Translations under genes and position numbers: made by a program
In this document: positions 1-6,229 of the stretch, one piece after another
Position numbering within the stretch: the stretch's first letter is position 1
How the letters are laid out: each line of letters begins with the position of its first letter
Notes under the pieces: generated by a model
What the model was told of the DNA's origin: nothing
The model's input: only the letters and a program-made list of their open reading frames with translations
Databases searched by the model: none
Origin: Zoogloeaceae bacterium
Lineage (GTDB): Bacteria > Pseudomonadota > Gammaproteobacteria > Burkholderiales > Rhodocyclaceae
Length of the DNA stretch: 6,297 bases
Direction: 5' to 3'
NCBI GenBank assembly: GCA_031281985.1
Contig: JAITEO010000309.1
Coordinates: forward strand, 1-6,297

Positions 1-45
1 GGCGCCTGACATTGCGCAGCAGAACGCACGCATTCCATATACCAT

Positions 46-477
46 ATGAAATCCTTTGCCATCGGCTCCCACGAAAAACAGGCGGTGACGATCACCGTTC
101 TTGGCTATGAACGCCCTCCGTCTGGGGAGTTCTACGATGACAATTGGCTGCTCTGCGAGGTTTCTGTCCGCGTTGGCGCGTTCAGCGGCAAGTTCCAGGC
201 GCACTTCTTGACTGCCGAGCTGGAAGCGCTCGGGCGTGGTCTTGGCAAATTGCACCAGGAGCTACGGGGGAGCTATGCCTTCGAACCCATGGAAGGCCAA
301 CTTGTCCTGCGCGCTTCCTGCAGTCACCTTGGGCACATCCGTATTACGGGCGTGGCAATGGACGAAGTGGGCATCGGCAACAAACTCGCCTTTGATTTCT
401 CGCTGGATCAGTCCTACTTGACGACGATCCTGCGCGCGTTATCGGATGTGGTGCAGACCTTCCCGGTACGCACCTGA
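46..477 (+). CDS. Small WapI-like (immunity-protein-like) hypothetical protein
   Basis: This encodes a 143-residue soluble protein with no signal peptide or membrane segment. A VLGYERP strand is followed near residues 30-38 by an acidic-aromatic motif, YDDNWLLCEV, and then by alternating predicted strands and one helix around residues 55-72. The size and the D-D-N-W-L-L...V motif after a 'VLGY' strand resemble, from memory, WapI-type immunity proteins, which protect against contact-dependent or polymorphic toxins. That family assignment is an impression and was not searched. No toxin gene lies in the visible flank, so an orphan immunity gene or a protein of another role is equally possible. 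The ATG at 46 is the first in frame and fits the family-like N-terminus, but no clear Shine-Dalgarno sequence precedes it. An in-frame-looking TGA at 7-9 may end an upstream gene. The gene converges on the MFS gene, whose stop lies 91 bp away. Confidence 0.7.
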   Translation: MKSFAIGSHEKQAVTITVLGYERPPSGEFYDDNWLLCEVSVRVGAFSGKFQAHFLTAELEALGRGLGKLHQELRGSYAFEPMEGQLVLRASCSHLGHIRITGVAMDEVGIGNKLAFDFSLDQSYLTTILRALSDVVQTFPVRT

Positions 478-494
478 AAAAGCCAGGCGCTTTT
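478..494. terminator. Weak hairpin between convergent genes
   Basis: AAAAGC (478-483) pairs with GCTTTT (489-494) around a 5-nt loop, directly after the stop codon of the upstream gene. The stem has only two GC pairs, and the T run forms part of the stem, so it would be a weak terminator. By its A/T symmetry it could act in both directions, ending both the 46-477 gene and the minus-strand cluster. Confidence 0.3.
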
Positions 495-568
495 ATATCC
501 GCAAGAAATGAGTGGCAGGAGGCGCTATGCCGCCCCTACGAGAACCCACCGTGCGCCATGACGAGTGC

Positions 569-1798
569 TCAATCCTCTGTCCTCTGTCCTCTGTCTTCTG
601 TCCTCTGCTCCCCTGCCCGCCGTACCTGCCAGAGGACGAGCAGCGCGCCGATTCCGCCGAAGGCTGCCATGCCGAGTGACAGGTTCAGGCGGCTGCCCCA
701 GAGCATTGGCGCGGCGAAGGCGGCGATGGCGGAATTGATGATGGTTTGCACGAAGGCTTGGCAGGATGCGGCGGTGCCCCGGTTCTGCGGGAACATGTCG
801 AGGCCGCGCAGGGTGACGGTGGGGACGGCCATGGCGATGCCCAGGTTGTAGCCGATGATGGGCAGGACGGCGGGAATGCGCCAGGACGGCAGGAAGCCGG
901 AAACCAGCAGGTTGAGGCAGGCCGCCGCGCCCATGACGGCGGAGGCGACGCACAGGGTGCGGTAATCGCTCCAGCGTCCCGACACGCGCCCGGAAATCCA
1001 GGAGCCGCTCATCATGCCGATCATGGCGGGGATGAACAGCCAGTGGAAATCCGTGGCGCCCAGCCCCAGAAGCTGGCGAATGAAGGCCGTCGCGGACATC
1101 ACATAGATGAAGAATCCGCCAAAGAACAACCCCAGCCCGATGGAAAGCACCAGGAAGGCCGGATTGCTCAGGATGCTTCTGTAGCTGGCAAGCAGGGGCA
1201 GGATGGCGAAGGGTCGGCGTTTTTCCGGCGGCAGGGATTCGGGCAGTTGCCGCCAGCAGACGAGCAGCAACAGGGCGGAGGCCAGGGCGAGAAAGAAGAA
1301 GATGGCGCGCCAGCCCACCAGATGCAATATCCAGCCGCCAAACATGGGCGCGATGGCGGGCGCGACCGCGAACATGATGGCAATCTGGGCAATCAACCGC
1401 TGGGCTTCCGCGCCCTCGTAGAGATCGCGCACGATGGCGCGGCCAACCACCATGCCCGTGCCTGCGGCCAGTCCCTGCAGGGCGCGCATCGTCCAGAGCA
1501 TCTCGATGCTGGTCGAAAAGGCGCAGCCGAGCGCGGACAGGGCATAGACGACGATGCCGACCAGCACCACCCGGCGACGTCCGAAGCTGTCGGAAAACGC
1601 GCCGTGCCAGAGCGTCATCAGGCCGAAGGTGACGAGATAGATGGAAAGCGTCTGCTGGATTTGCAGGGAATCGGCAGAAAGCGCCGCGCTGATTTCCGGA
1701 AAAGCGGGCAGATAGGCGTCGATGGAAAACGGGCCGACGGCGGCCAGCGCCGCCAGCAGAACGGCAAGGCTCAAAGGGTGGCGCGCGGTCGCGTTCAT
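569..1798 (-). CDS. Bcr/CflA-family MFS drug efflux transporter
   Basis: A 409-residue, 12-TM major facilitator protein of the inner membrane, probably a proton-drug antiporter of the Bcr/CflA group. TM1 carries FSIDAYLPAFP (24-34), the group's typical acidic residue in a YLPA context. MFS motif A is GAFSDSFGRRR (66-76) in the first cytoplasmic loop. An R-A-L-Q-G motif B lies at 105-109, an antiporter-type motif C (APAIAPMFGGWI) near 146-157 and the typical QLPESL at 184-189. The substrate cannot be told from sequence. The start is fixed by an ATG that overlaps the comM stop as ATGA. No Shine-Dalgarno sequence is obvious, so translation is probably coupled. The reading frame continues upstream through comM, but that part is an antisense-free shadow and not coding. 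The core ends at about VRRAGEQ, and the last 12 residues (RTEDRGQRTED region) are encoded by a tandem heptamer repeat. Confidence 0.88.
   Translation of the reverse strand: MNATARHPLSLAVLLAALAAVGPFSIDAYLPAFPEISAALSADSLQIQQTLSIYLVTFGLMTLWHGAFSDSFGRRRVVLVGIVVYALSALGCAFSTSIEMLWTMRALQGLAAGTGMVVGRAIVRDLYEGAEAQRLIAQIAIMFAVAPAIAPMFGGWILHLVGWRAIFFFLALASALLLLVCWRQLPESLPPEKRRPFAILPLLASYRSILSNPAFLVLSIGLGLFFGGFFIYVMSATAFIRQLLGLGATDFHWLFIPAMIGMMSGSWISGRVSGRWSDYRTLCVASAVMGAAACLNLLVSGFLPSWRIPAVLPIIGYNLGIAMAVPTVTLRGLDMFPQNRGTAASCQAFVQTIINSAIAAFAAPMLWGSRLNLSLGMAAFGGIGALLVLWQVRRAGEQRTEDRGQRTED
573..607. repeat. Five-copy heptanucleotide tandem repeat (TCCTCTG)n
   Basis: Five contiguous 7-bp units lie at 573-579, 580-586, 587-593, 594-600 and 601-607. 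Four read TCCTCTG and one (594-600) reads TCTTCTG. On the minus strand they encode the final residues of the MFS transporter, with the TGA stop at 569-571 immediately beyond. Because 7 is not a multiple of 3, each unit gained or lost shifts the frame. The alternative frames would stop at 525-527 or 493-495. Confidence 0.9.
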
Positions 1799-3333
1799 GT
1801 CGATTCGATGAAGGGACGGCGGTATTGCAGGGCTTCCGCCAGATGATTCTTTTCGATGCAGGCAGAGGCCGCCAGATCGGCGATGGTGCGCGCGACCTTC
1901 ATCACCCGGTGCCAGGAACGGGCGGTGAGATCGAGGCGGGCGGCGGCATGGGTCAGCAGGTTCGTGGCTTCCTGGCTCATGGCGGCATGTTGCTCGATGT
2001 TTTCCGGCCCCAGACGGGCATTGCTCATGCCTTGCCTTGCGCGCTGCCTTGCCGTCGCCGCCATCACCCGCTCCCGAATCCGCGCCGAGGATTCGCCGCC
2101 CGCCGCCTGCGCCAGGGTTTGCGCGGGCAGCGCCGGAACCTCGATCAACAGATCCATGCGATCGAGGATAGGCCCGGAAATGCGGCTGCGGTAGCGCTGG
2201 ATCTTGTCCGGCGAACAGTGGCAACGTCCGTTGGGATGTCCCTGCCAGCCGCAGGGACAGGGATTCATCGCCGCCACCAGTTGAAAGTGCGCCGGAAAGG
2301 TGGCGTGACGGGCGGCGCGCGCGATGTGGATCTGGCCGCGCTCCAGCGGCTCGCGCAGGCTTTCCAGCACCTTGCGGTCGAATTCCGGGAATTCGTCGAG
2401 AAAGAGCACGCCCTGCGTGGCCAGGCTGATTTCCCCGGGACGCGGCGGACTGCCGCCGCCCACCAGGGCGACGGCGGAAGCGGTGGCGTGCGGCGCGCGA
2501 TAGGGACGAACGCGAAACTGCGCGGGATCGAAACGTCCAGCCAGCGACAACACGGCGGCGGATTCGCGCGCCGCCGCGTCGTCGAGCGGCGGCATGAGAC
2601 CGGGAAGCCGCGCCGCCAGCATGGATTTGCCGCTGCCCGGCGGGCCGAACATCAACAGCGAATGCCCGCCCGCCGCCGCGATTTCCAATACCCGGCGCGC
2701 CTGCGACTGCCCCTTGATGTCGGCCATGTCGGGAAAGACCGGCGGCGCGCTGGCGCTTTGCGCCTGCGCCGGAAGAAGCTCGCCTTGTCCGGCAAGCCAG
2801 GCGCAGACTTCCAGCAGGGATTTCGCGCCCCAAACCTCGCCCGCTTCCGCCAGCGCCGCCTCGTCGGCGCTCTCTTTCGGCAGGACGAAACGCGCCGGTT
2901 TTTCCGCCGTTTTCCCTTCTCCCGTTTCCTGTTGCGAGAACAGCGCCATGGCAAACGCGCCGCGTATGGGCTGCAAATCGCCGGAAAGCGAGAGTTCGCC
3001 CGCGAACTCGTGTGTCTGAAACTGTTCTTGCAAGATACGCGCGGGAAGCTGGCCGGAAGCGGCGAGGATGCCCAGCGCGATGGGCAGGTCGTAACGCCCG
3101 GATTCCTTGGGTAAATCGGCGGGCGCCAGATTGACGGTGATGCGTCCCAGGGGAAACTCGAAACCGGAATTGCGTATCGCGGCGCGCACCCGGTCGCGCG
3201 CTTCCTTGACCTCGGTATCGGGCAATCCTACCAGCATGAACTGGGGAACGCCCGGCTCCAGATGCGCCTCTACCCGCACTCGTGGCGCGCGCAGGCCATC
3301 GACGCCCCGGCACCAGAGGCTGGCAAGCGGCAT
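1795..3333 (-). CDS. comM: ComM/YifB-family AAA+ ATPase (Mg-chelatase-like)
   Basis: A 512-residue cytosolic AAA+ protein, close to the usual length of about 506. ComM homologues act as hexameric DNA helicases that promote branch migration during natural transformation, but many non-competent bacteria also carry the gene. The N-terminal Lon-protease-like ChlI domain (about 10-125) includes VGLPDTEVKEARDRVR and ITVNLAPADLPKESGRYDLP. The AAA+ core has Walker A GPPGSGKS at 230-237, Walker B VLFLDE at 309-314 and the family motif MNPCPCG at 356-362. Four cysteines (359, 361, 371, 373) form a C-x-C...C-x-C pair that may bind metal. The arginine-finger region SGPILDRMDL has its Arg at 392. The C-terminal Mg-chelatase-type helical domain includes RSWHRVMKVARTIADLA (about 472-488). 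I chose the start MPLASLWCRGVDG because family members begin there. A longer in-frame ATG at 3408 would overlap ubiK. It is the middle gene of a probable three-gene operon. Confidence 0.95.
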   Translation of the reverse strand: MPLASLWCRGVDGLRAPRVRVEAHLEPGVPQFMLVGLPDTEVKEARDRVRAAIRNSGFEFPLGRITVNLAPADLPKESGRYDLPIALGILAASGQLPARILQEQFQTHEFAGELSLSGDLQPIRGAFAMALFSQQETGEGKTAEKPARFVLPKESADEAALAEAGEVWGAKSLLEVCAWLAGQGELLPAQAQSASAPPVFPDMADIKGQSQARRVLEIAAAGGHSLLMFGPPGSGKSMLAARLPGLMPPLDDAAARESAAVLSLAGRFDPAQFRVRPYRAPHATASAVALVGGGSPPRPGEISLATQGVLFLDEFPEFDRKVLESLREPLERGQIHIARAARHATFPAHFQLVAAMNPCPCGWQGHPNGRCHCSPDKIQRYRSRISGPILDRMDLLIEVPALPAQTLAQAAGGESSARIRERVMAATARQRARQGMSNARLGPENIEQHAAMSQEATNLLTHAAARLDLTARSWHRVMKVARTIADLAASACIEKNHLAEALQYRRPFIEST

Positions 3334-3343
3334 GATGGCGAGG

Positions 3344-3598
3344 CTATGCCTTGTCCATGTTGTCCCGCGACGCCTCTTCCAGCGCCGCCAGACGGACTTC
3401 CAGCGCACGCAGCTTTTCGCGGGTGCGATTCAGGATTTCCGTCTGAATGTCGAATTCCTCGCGCGTGACCAGTTCCATGCGCGAGAAGAACCCGGACATC
3501 ATGGCACGCATGTTCTTTTCCATGTCCGCAATTGGGCTGGAAGTTATTATCGCGTTGATTTTGTTGGAAAAATCTTCAAAATTGCTGGGGGTAAACAT
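3344..3598 (-). CDS. ubiK: Ubiquinone biosynthesis accessory factor UbiK (YqiC/BMFP family)
   Basis: An 84-residue protein matching the UbiK family (formerly YqiC or BMFP, 'membrane fusogenic protein'). In proteobacteria UbiK works with UbiJ to support aerobic ubiquinone synthesis in a cytosolic, lipid-associated Ubi complex. The N-terminal amphipathic half (about 1-40) contains the family-like stretch EKNMRAMMSGFFSRMELVTREEFD (27-50; written here only as a landmark by its residues M30, F37-F38, L43 and F49). Residues about 50-77 form a trimerising coiled coil rich in L/E/R heptads. An excellent Shine-Dalgarno sequence (AAAGGAG, 3606-3612) lies 7 nt before this ATG and excludes the much longer upstream in-frame start. 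The stop is 10 nt before the comM start, so the genes are probably cotranscribed. It lies divergent to glnK-amtB. Confidence 0.93.
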   Translation of the reverse strand: MFTPSNFEDFSNKINAIITSSPIADMEKNMRAMMSGFFSRMELVTREEFDIQTEILNRTREKLRALEVRLAALEEASRDNMDKA

Positions 3599-3605
3599 TG
3601 CTTTT

Positions 3606-3612
3606 CTCCTTT
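3606..3612 (-). promoter_or_regulatory. Strong Shine-Dalgarno of ubiK
   Basis: The minus strand reads AAAGGAG followed by a 7-nt spacer and the ATG at 3598-3596. It decides the ubiK start against longer in-frame alternatives. Confidence 0.85.
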
Positions 3613-3659
3613 CCCATTTACAGGTTTGCAAGTTTAACACACGGTGTTGCACTGCACCA

Positions 3660-3690
3660 TATATGTTTTGTTCATGCTTGTGTTCGTCAA
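3660..3690 (-). promoter_or_regulatory. Possible sigma-70 promoter for ubiK-comM-MFS
   Basis: The minus strand has TTGACG (3690-3685), a 5/6 match to the -35 box. A CATATA element (3665-3660) follows after a 19-nt spacer, with only 3/6 matches to the -10 box. The long spacer and weak -10 make this tentative. A GGTG-N8-CACC inverted repeat (3643-3658) sits just downstream, near the expected start site, and could be an operator. Confidence 0.25.
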
Positions 3691-3711
3691 AAAGTAACCC
3701 CCCACTTTTTG
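3688..3711. repeat. Inverted repeat CAAAAAGT / ACTTTTTG
   Basis: Perfect 8-bp arms (3688-3695 and 3704-3711) flank an AACCCCCC loop. A second small hairpin, TTGCG-TT-CGCAA, follows at 3716-3727. They lie upstream of ubiK, overlapping the end of its possible -35 box. The AT-rich arms suggest a protein-binding palindrome rather than a strong RNA hairpin, but no regulator can be named. Confidence 0.5.
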
Positions 3712-3791
3712 CCGGTTGCGTTCGCAAAAAAGGGCAAGCAAGGCGCGTCCTTTTGGGGAATAAAGGCAACGCAACCCAACCCAAAATACGC

Positions 3792-3808
3792 CTTGCCGGA
3801 TTGGTGCG
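3792..3808. promoter_or_regulatory. Degenerate second NtrC-like site (half site)
   Basis: TGGTGCG at 3802-3808 is the same half site as in the better match at 3833-3839, exactly 31 bp away or about three helical turns. Its left half (3792-3798) matches the consensus at only 2 of 7 positions. The spacing resembles paired NtrC sites in enhancers such as that of glnA (about 32 bp apart), where a weak site can be filled cooperatively. Confidence 0.35.
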
Positions 3809-3822
3809 CAGCCGGGGATCGA

Positions 3823-3839
3823 TGCACAAAACTGGTGCG
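3823..3839. promoter_or_regulatory. NtrC (NRI) binding site upstream of glnK-amtB
   Basis: TGCACAAAACTGGTGCG matches the NtrC consensus TGCACCA-N3-TGGTGCA at 12 of 14 defined positions, with one mismatch in each half. Its centre is about 97 bp upstream of the start site predicted from the sigma-54 promoter at 3902-3917, a typical enhancer distance. Its position before glnK-amtB, a classic NtrC target, supports the call. Confidence 0.65.
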
Positions 3840-3882
3840 ACTTCTCGGCGCAAGCGGGGAAAATATCCGCTAACCCAATGAT

Positions 3883-4364
<482 letters not shown>

Positions 4365-4377
4365 GGAGAACATCATC

Positions 4378-5757
4378 ATGAAACGTCTGTTTGCACTCTT
4401 GAGCCTGTTGGGCGCCGTCAGCCTGGGAACGCCCGCCTGGGCGCAGGAAGCCGTTCCCGCGGAGGTCGTCGTCAGCGAAACGACGGTGGTCGTGGAAACC
4501 GCGCCTGCCGCCGAAGCCGCACAAGCAGAGGCCGCCGTCACGCCGCCCGACAGCGGCGACACCTCCTGGATGCTCACCTCCACCATGCTGGTCATCCTGA
4601 TGACCATCCCCGGCCTGGCGCTGTTCTATGGCGGCCTGGCGCGCAGCAAGAACATGCTTTCCGTGCTCATGCATGTCTTCATCATCTTCTGTCTGATGAC
4701 CTTGCTGTGGTGTCTCTATGGTTACAGCCTGGCCTTTTCCGGCGAAGGGCCGATCATCGGCAATCTGGAGAAACTCTTCCTTTCGGGCATCGAAACCACC
4801 AGTCTCAACAACACCATGCCGGAATACGTCTGGGTCGCCTTCCAGTCCACCTTCGCCGCCATCACCACGGCGCTGATCGTCGGCGCGTTCGCGGAACGCA
4901 TCCGCTTTTCCGCCGTCGTCATTTTCGCCATCCTCTGGTACACCTTCAGCTATGTGCCGATGGCGCACATCGTTTGGGGCGGCGGTTTCCTGTTCGCGGA
5001 CGGCGCGCTCGATTTCGCGGGCGGCACGGTGGTGCATATCAACGCCGGCGTTGCCGGTCTGGTGGGCGCCTATCTGTTGGGCAAGCGCATCGGCTTTGGA
5101 CGGGAAGCCCTGACGCCGCATTCGCTCACCCTGACCATGGTCGGCGCGTCCCTCCTGTGGGTCGGCTGGTTCGGCTTCAACGCCGGTTCCGCGGGCGCGG
5201 CCAACGGTCTGGCGGGTCTGGCCTTCGTGAATACCATCCTGGCGACCGCCGCAGCAACGCTTGCCTGGATCACGGGCGAGGCCATCTTCAAGGGACATCC
5301 CTCCAGCCTCGGCGCGGCTTCTGGCGCGGTGGCCGGTCTGGTGGCGGTGACGCCTGCGGCGGGCTATGTCGGGCCGATGGGTTCCATCGCCATCGGCGTT
5401 GCCGCTGGCTTCGTCTGCCTGTGGGGCGTGAATGGCCTGAAGAGAATGCTGGGCGCGGATGACGCCTTCGACGTCTTCGGCGTGCATGGCGTCGGCGGCA
5501 TCCTGGGCGCGATTCTCACCGGCGTGTTTGCCGAACCCACATTGGGCGGCCAGGGCTTCGGCGACGGCAACGCCAACATGGCGGCGCAACTCTTCGTGCA
5601 GGTAAAGAGCGTGGGCGTCACCATCCTTTGGTCGGGCATCGTCGCCTTCCTCGCCTACAAGATTGCCGACCTCTTCGTGGGGCTTCGGGTTCCCGAAGAA
5701 GAAGAACGCCAGGGTCTGGACATCTCCGCCCACGGAGAAACCGCCTACCACTTCTGA
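4378..5757 (+). CDS. amtB: Ammonium channel AmtB
   Basis: A 459-residue inner-membrane ammonium transporter (Amt/Mep/Rh family), trimeric with 11 TM helices after signal cleavage. The signal peptide (1-22) ends in AWA before Gln23. Next comes an Ala/Val/Glu-rich segment (about 23-60), which makes the periplasmic N-terminus roughly 30 residues longer than in E. coli. Functional residues align with a constant offset of 52 from E. coli mature numbering: Phe gate F159 (F107) and F267 (F215), W200 (W148), S271 (S219), D212 (D160) and the twin pore histidines H220 (H168) and H370 (H318). The C-terminal cytosolic tail GLRVPEEEERQGLDISAHGE is the conserved GlnK-docking and gating region. The start has AAGGAG (4363-4368) 9 nt upstream, overlapping the glnK stop. 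The 13-nt gap indicates one operon, ending in a strong terminator. Confidence 0.97.
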   Translation: MKRLFALLSLLGAVSLGTPAWAQEAVPAEVVVSETTVVVETAPAAEAAQAEAAVTPPDSGDTSWMLTSTMLVILMTIPGLALFYGGLARSKNMLSVLMHVFIIFCLMTLLWCLYGYSLAFSGEGPIIGNLEKLFLSGIETTSLNNTMPEYVWVAFQSTFAAITTALIVGAFAERIRFSAVVIFAILWYTFSYVPMAHIVWGGGFLFADGALDFAGGTVVHINAGVAGLVGAYLLGKRIGFGREALTPHSLTLTMVGASLLWVGWFGFNAGSAGAANGLAGLAFVNTILATAAATLAWITGEAIFKGHPSSLGAASGAVAGLVAVTPAAGYVGPMGSIAIGVAAGFVCLWGVNGLKRMLGADDAFDVFGVHGVGGILGAILTGVFAEPTLGGQGFGDGNANMAAQLFVQVKSVGVTILWSGIVAFLAYKIADLFVGLRVPEEEERQGLDISAHGETAYHF

Positions 5758-5781
5758 CGACAACCTTGCCTCTCTCCTTTG

Positions 5782-5807
5782 GCGCTCCGCAGTGGAGCGC
5801 TTTTTTT
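5782..5807 (+). terminator. Intrinsic terminator after amtB
   Basis: A perfect 7-bp GC-rich stem, GCGCTCC (5782-5788) with GGAGCGC (5794-5800), has a 5-nt loop and is followed directly by seven T residues (5801-5807). It lies 24 nt after the amtB stop and should end the glnK-amtB transcript. Confidence 0.92.
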
Positions 5808-5859
5808 ATGTCCCGCGCAGGATGATCCAGAAGGCGTCAAAACTGCGCGCTACAGCACT

Positions 5860-5906
5860 TCCACTTTTCATGGCATCCATTGCCCGGAGGTGCAATGAAA
5901 AGTGGA
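5860..5906. repeat. 12-bp perfect inverted repeat with 23-nt loop
   Basis: TCCACTTTTCAT (5860-5871) is mirrored by ATGAAAAGTGGA (5895-5906). A competing inner pair, CATTGC (5878-5883) with GCAATG (5892-5897), overlaps the right arm, so two alternative hairpins are possible. There is no poly-T tail, and it lies beyond the amtB terminator. Confidence 0.8.
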
Positions 5907-5937
5907 GAAAACCAACGAAGCGCCGCCGCTTGCCGTC

Positions 5938-5967
5938 CCCTCTCCCCCAATCCTTGGGGGGAGAGGG
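5938..5967. repeat. CCCTCTCCCCC / GGGGGAGAGGG inverted repeat
   Basis: 11-bp perfect arms (5938-5948 and 5957-5967) are separated by 8 nt. A related purine-rich block, GGGAGAGGGGG, recurs at 5981-5991. C-tract/G-tract hairpins of this kind are common as dispersed intergenic repeats in GC-rich bacteria. Confidence 0.8.
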
Positions 5968-6086
5968 TGCCCGGCAGGGCGGGAGAGGGGGCAGCACGGC
6001 GCGTTGTCCGGGGTTTTCCTGGGAAAGTCGCAGCCTGCAAGCCATCCCCTGAGACAAAAGGGGGGGACTGAGGGGTCATCCTGCCA

Positions 6087-6162
6087 ATCCTGTTCATCCT
6101 GTCAAAATTGTTTTTCCTCCCAACAAAGGGGGGAAGAAGAGATTCGACAGGATGAACAGGAT
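6087..6162. repeat. 17-bp perfect inverted repeat of ATCCTG-based units
   Basis: ATCCTGTTCATCCTGTC (6087-6103) is mirrored perfectly at 6146-6162, with a 42-nt spacer. The left arm is part of a 9-bp-period array, with ATCCTG at 6078, 6087 and 6096. Sequences of the type 'acaggatgaacaggat' are, from general familiarity, widespread intergenic repeats in several bacterial groups. Confidence 0.85.
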
Positions 6163-6191
6163 GGTTGTCTTCCCCCCTGCTGGAGCCGAAG

Positions 6192-6229
6192 GCGGAAGGA
6201 CAGCCGCAGGCTGGTTCCGCGTAGCGGAA
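6192..6229. repeat. REP-like cluster of nested small hairpins
   Basis: CAGCC-GCA-GGCTG (6201-6213) and TTCCGC-GTA-GCGGAA (6215-6229) are adjacent hairpins with 3-nt loops. GCGGAA at 6192-6197 can also pair with TTCCGC at 6215-6220 and enclose the first hairpin. The second hairpin therefore has two alternative partners. No REP-associated transposase is visible in the window. Confidence 0.6.

Noticed and set aside
1825..3114. Long plus-strand open frame of 429 codons antisense to comM
   Set aside because: It is a GC-rich shadow of comM with Arg/Gly/His-rich composition, no family resemblance and no ribosome binding site. The same reasoning excludes the plus-strand frame 746-1846 and the minus-strand frame 4321-5763 opposite amtB.
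1799..3313. A single very long minus-strand open frame (569-3313) that would fuse 505 extra residues to the MFS transporter
   Set aside because: The upstream part is an Arg/Ala-rich out-of-frame reading of comM on the same strand. The MFS family start and the ATGA overlap set the real start at 1798.
3738..3796. Inverted repeat GCAAGGCG / CGCCTTGC as an operator or terminator
   Set aside because: The arms are only 8 bp and separated by 43 nt, which is plausible by chance in this GC-rich sequence, with no T run or symmetry that fits a known site.
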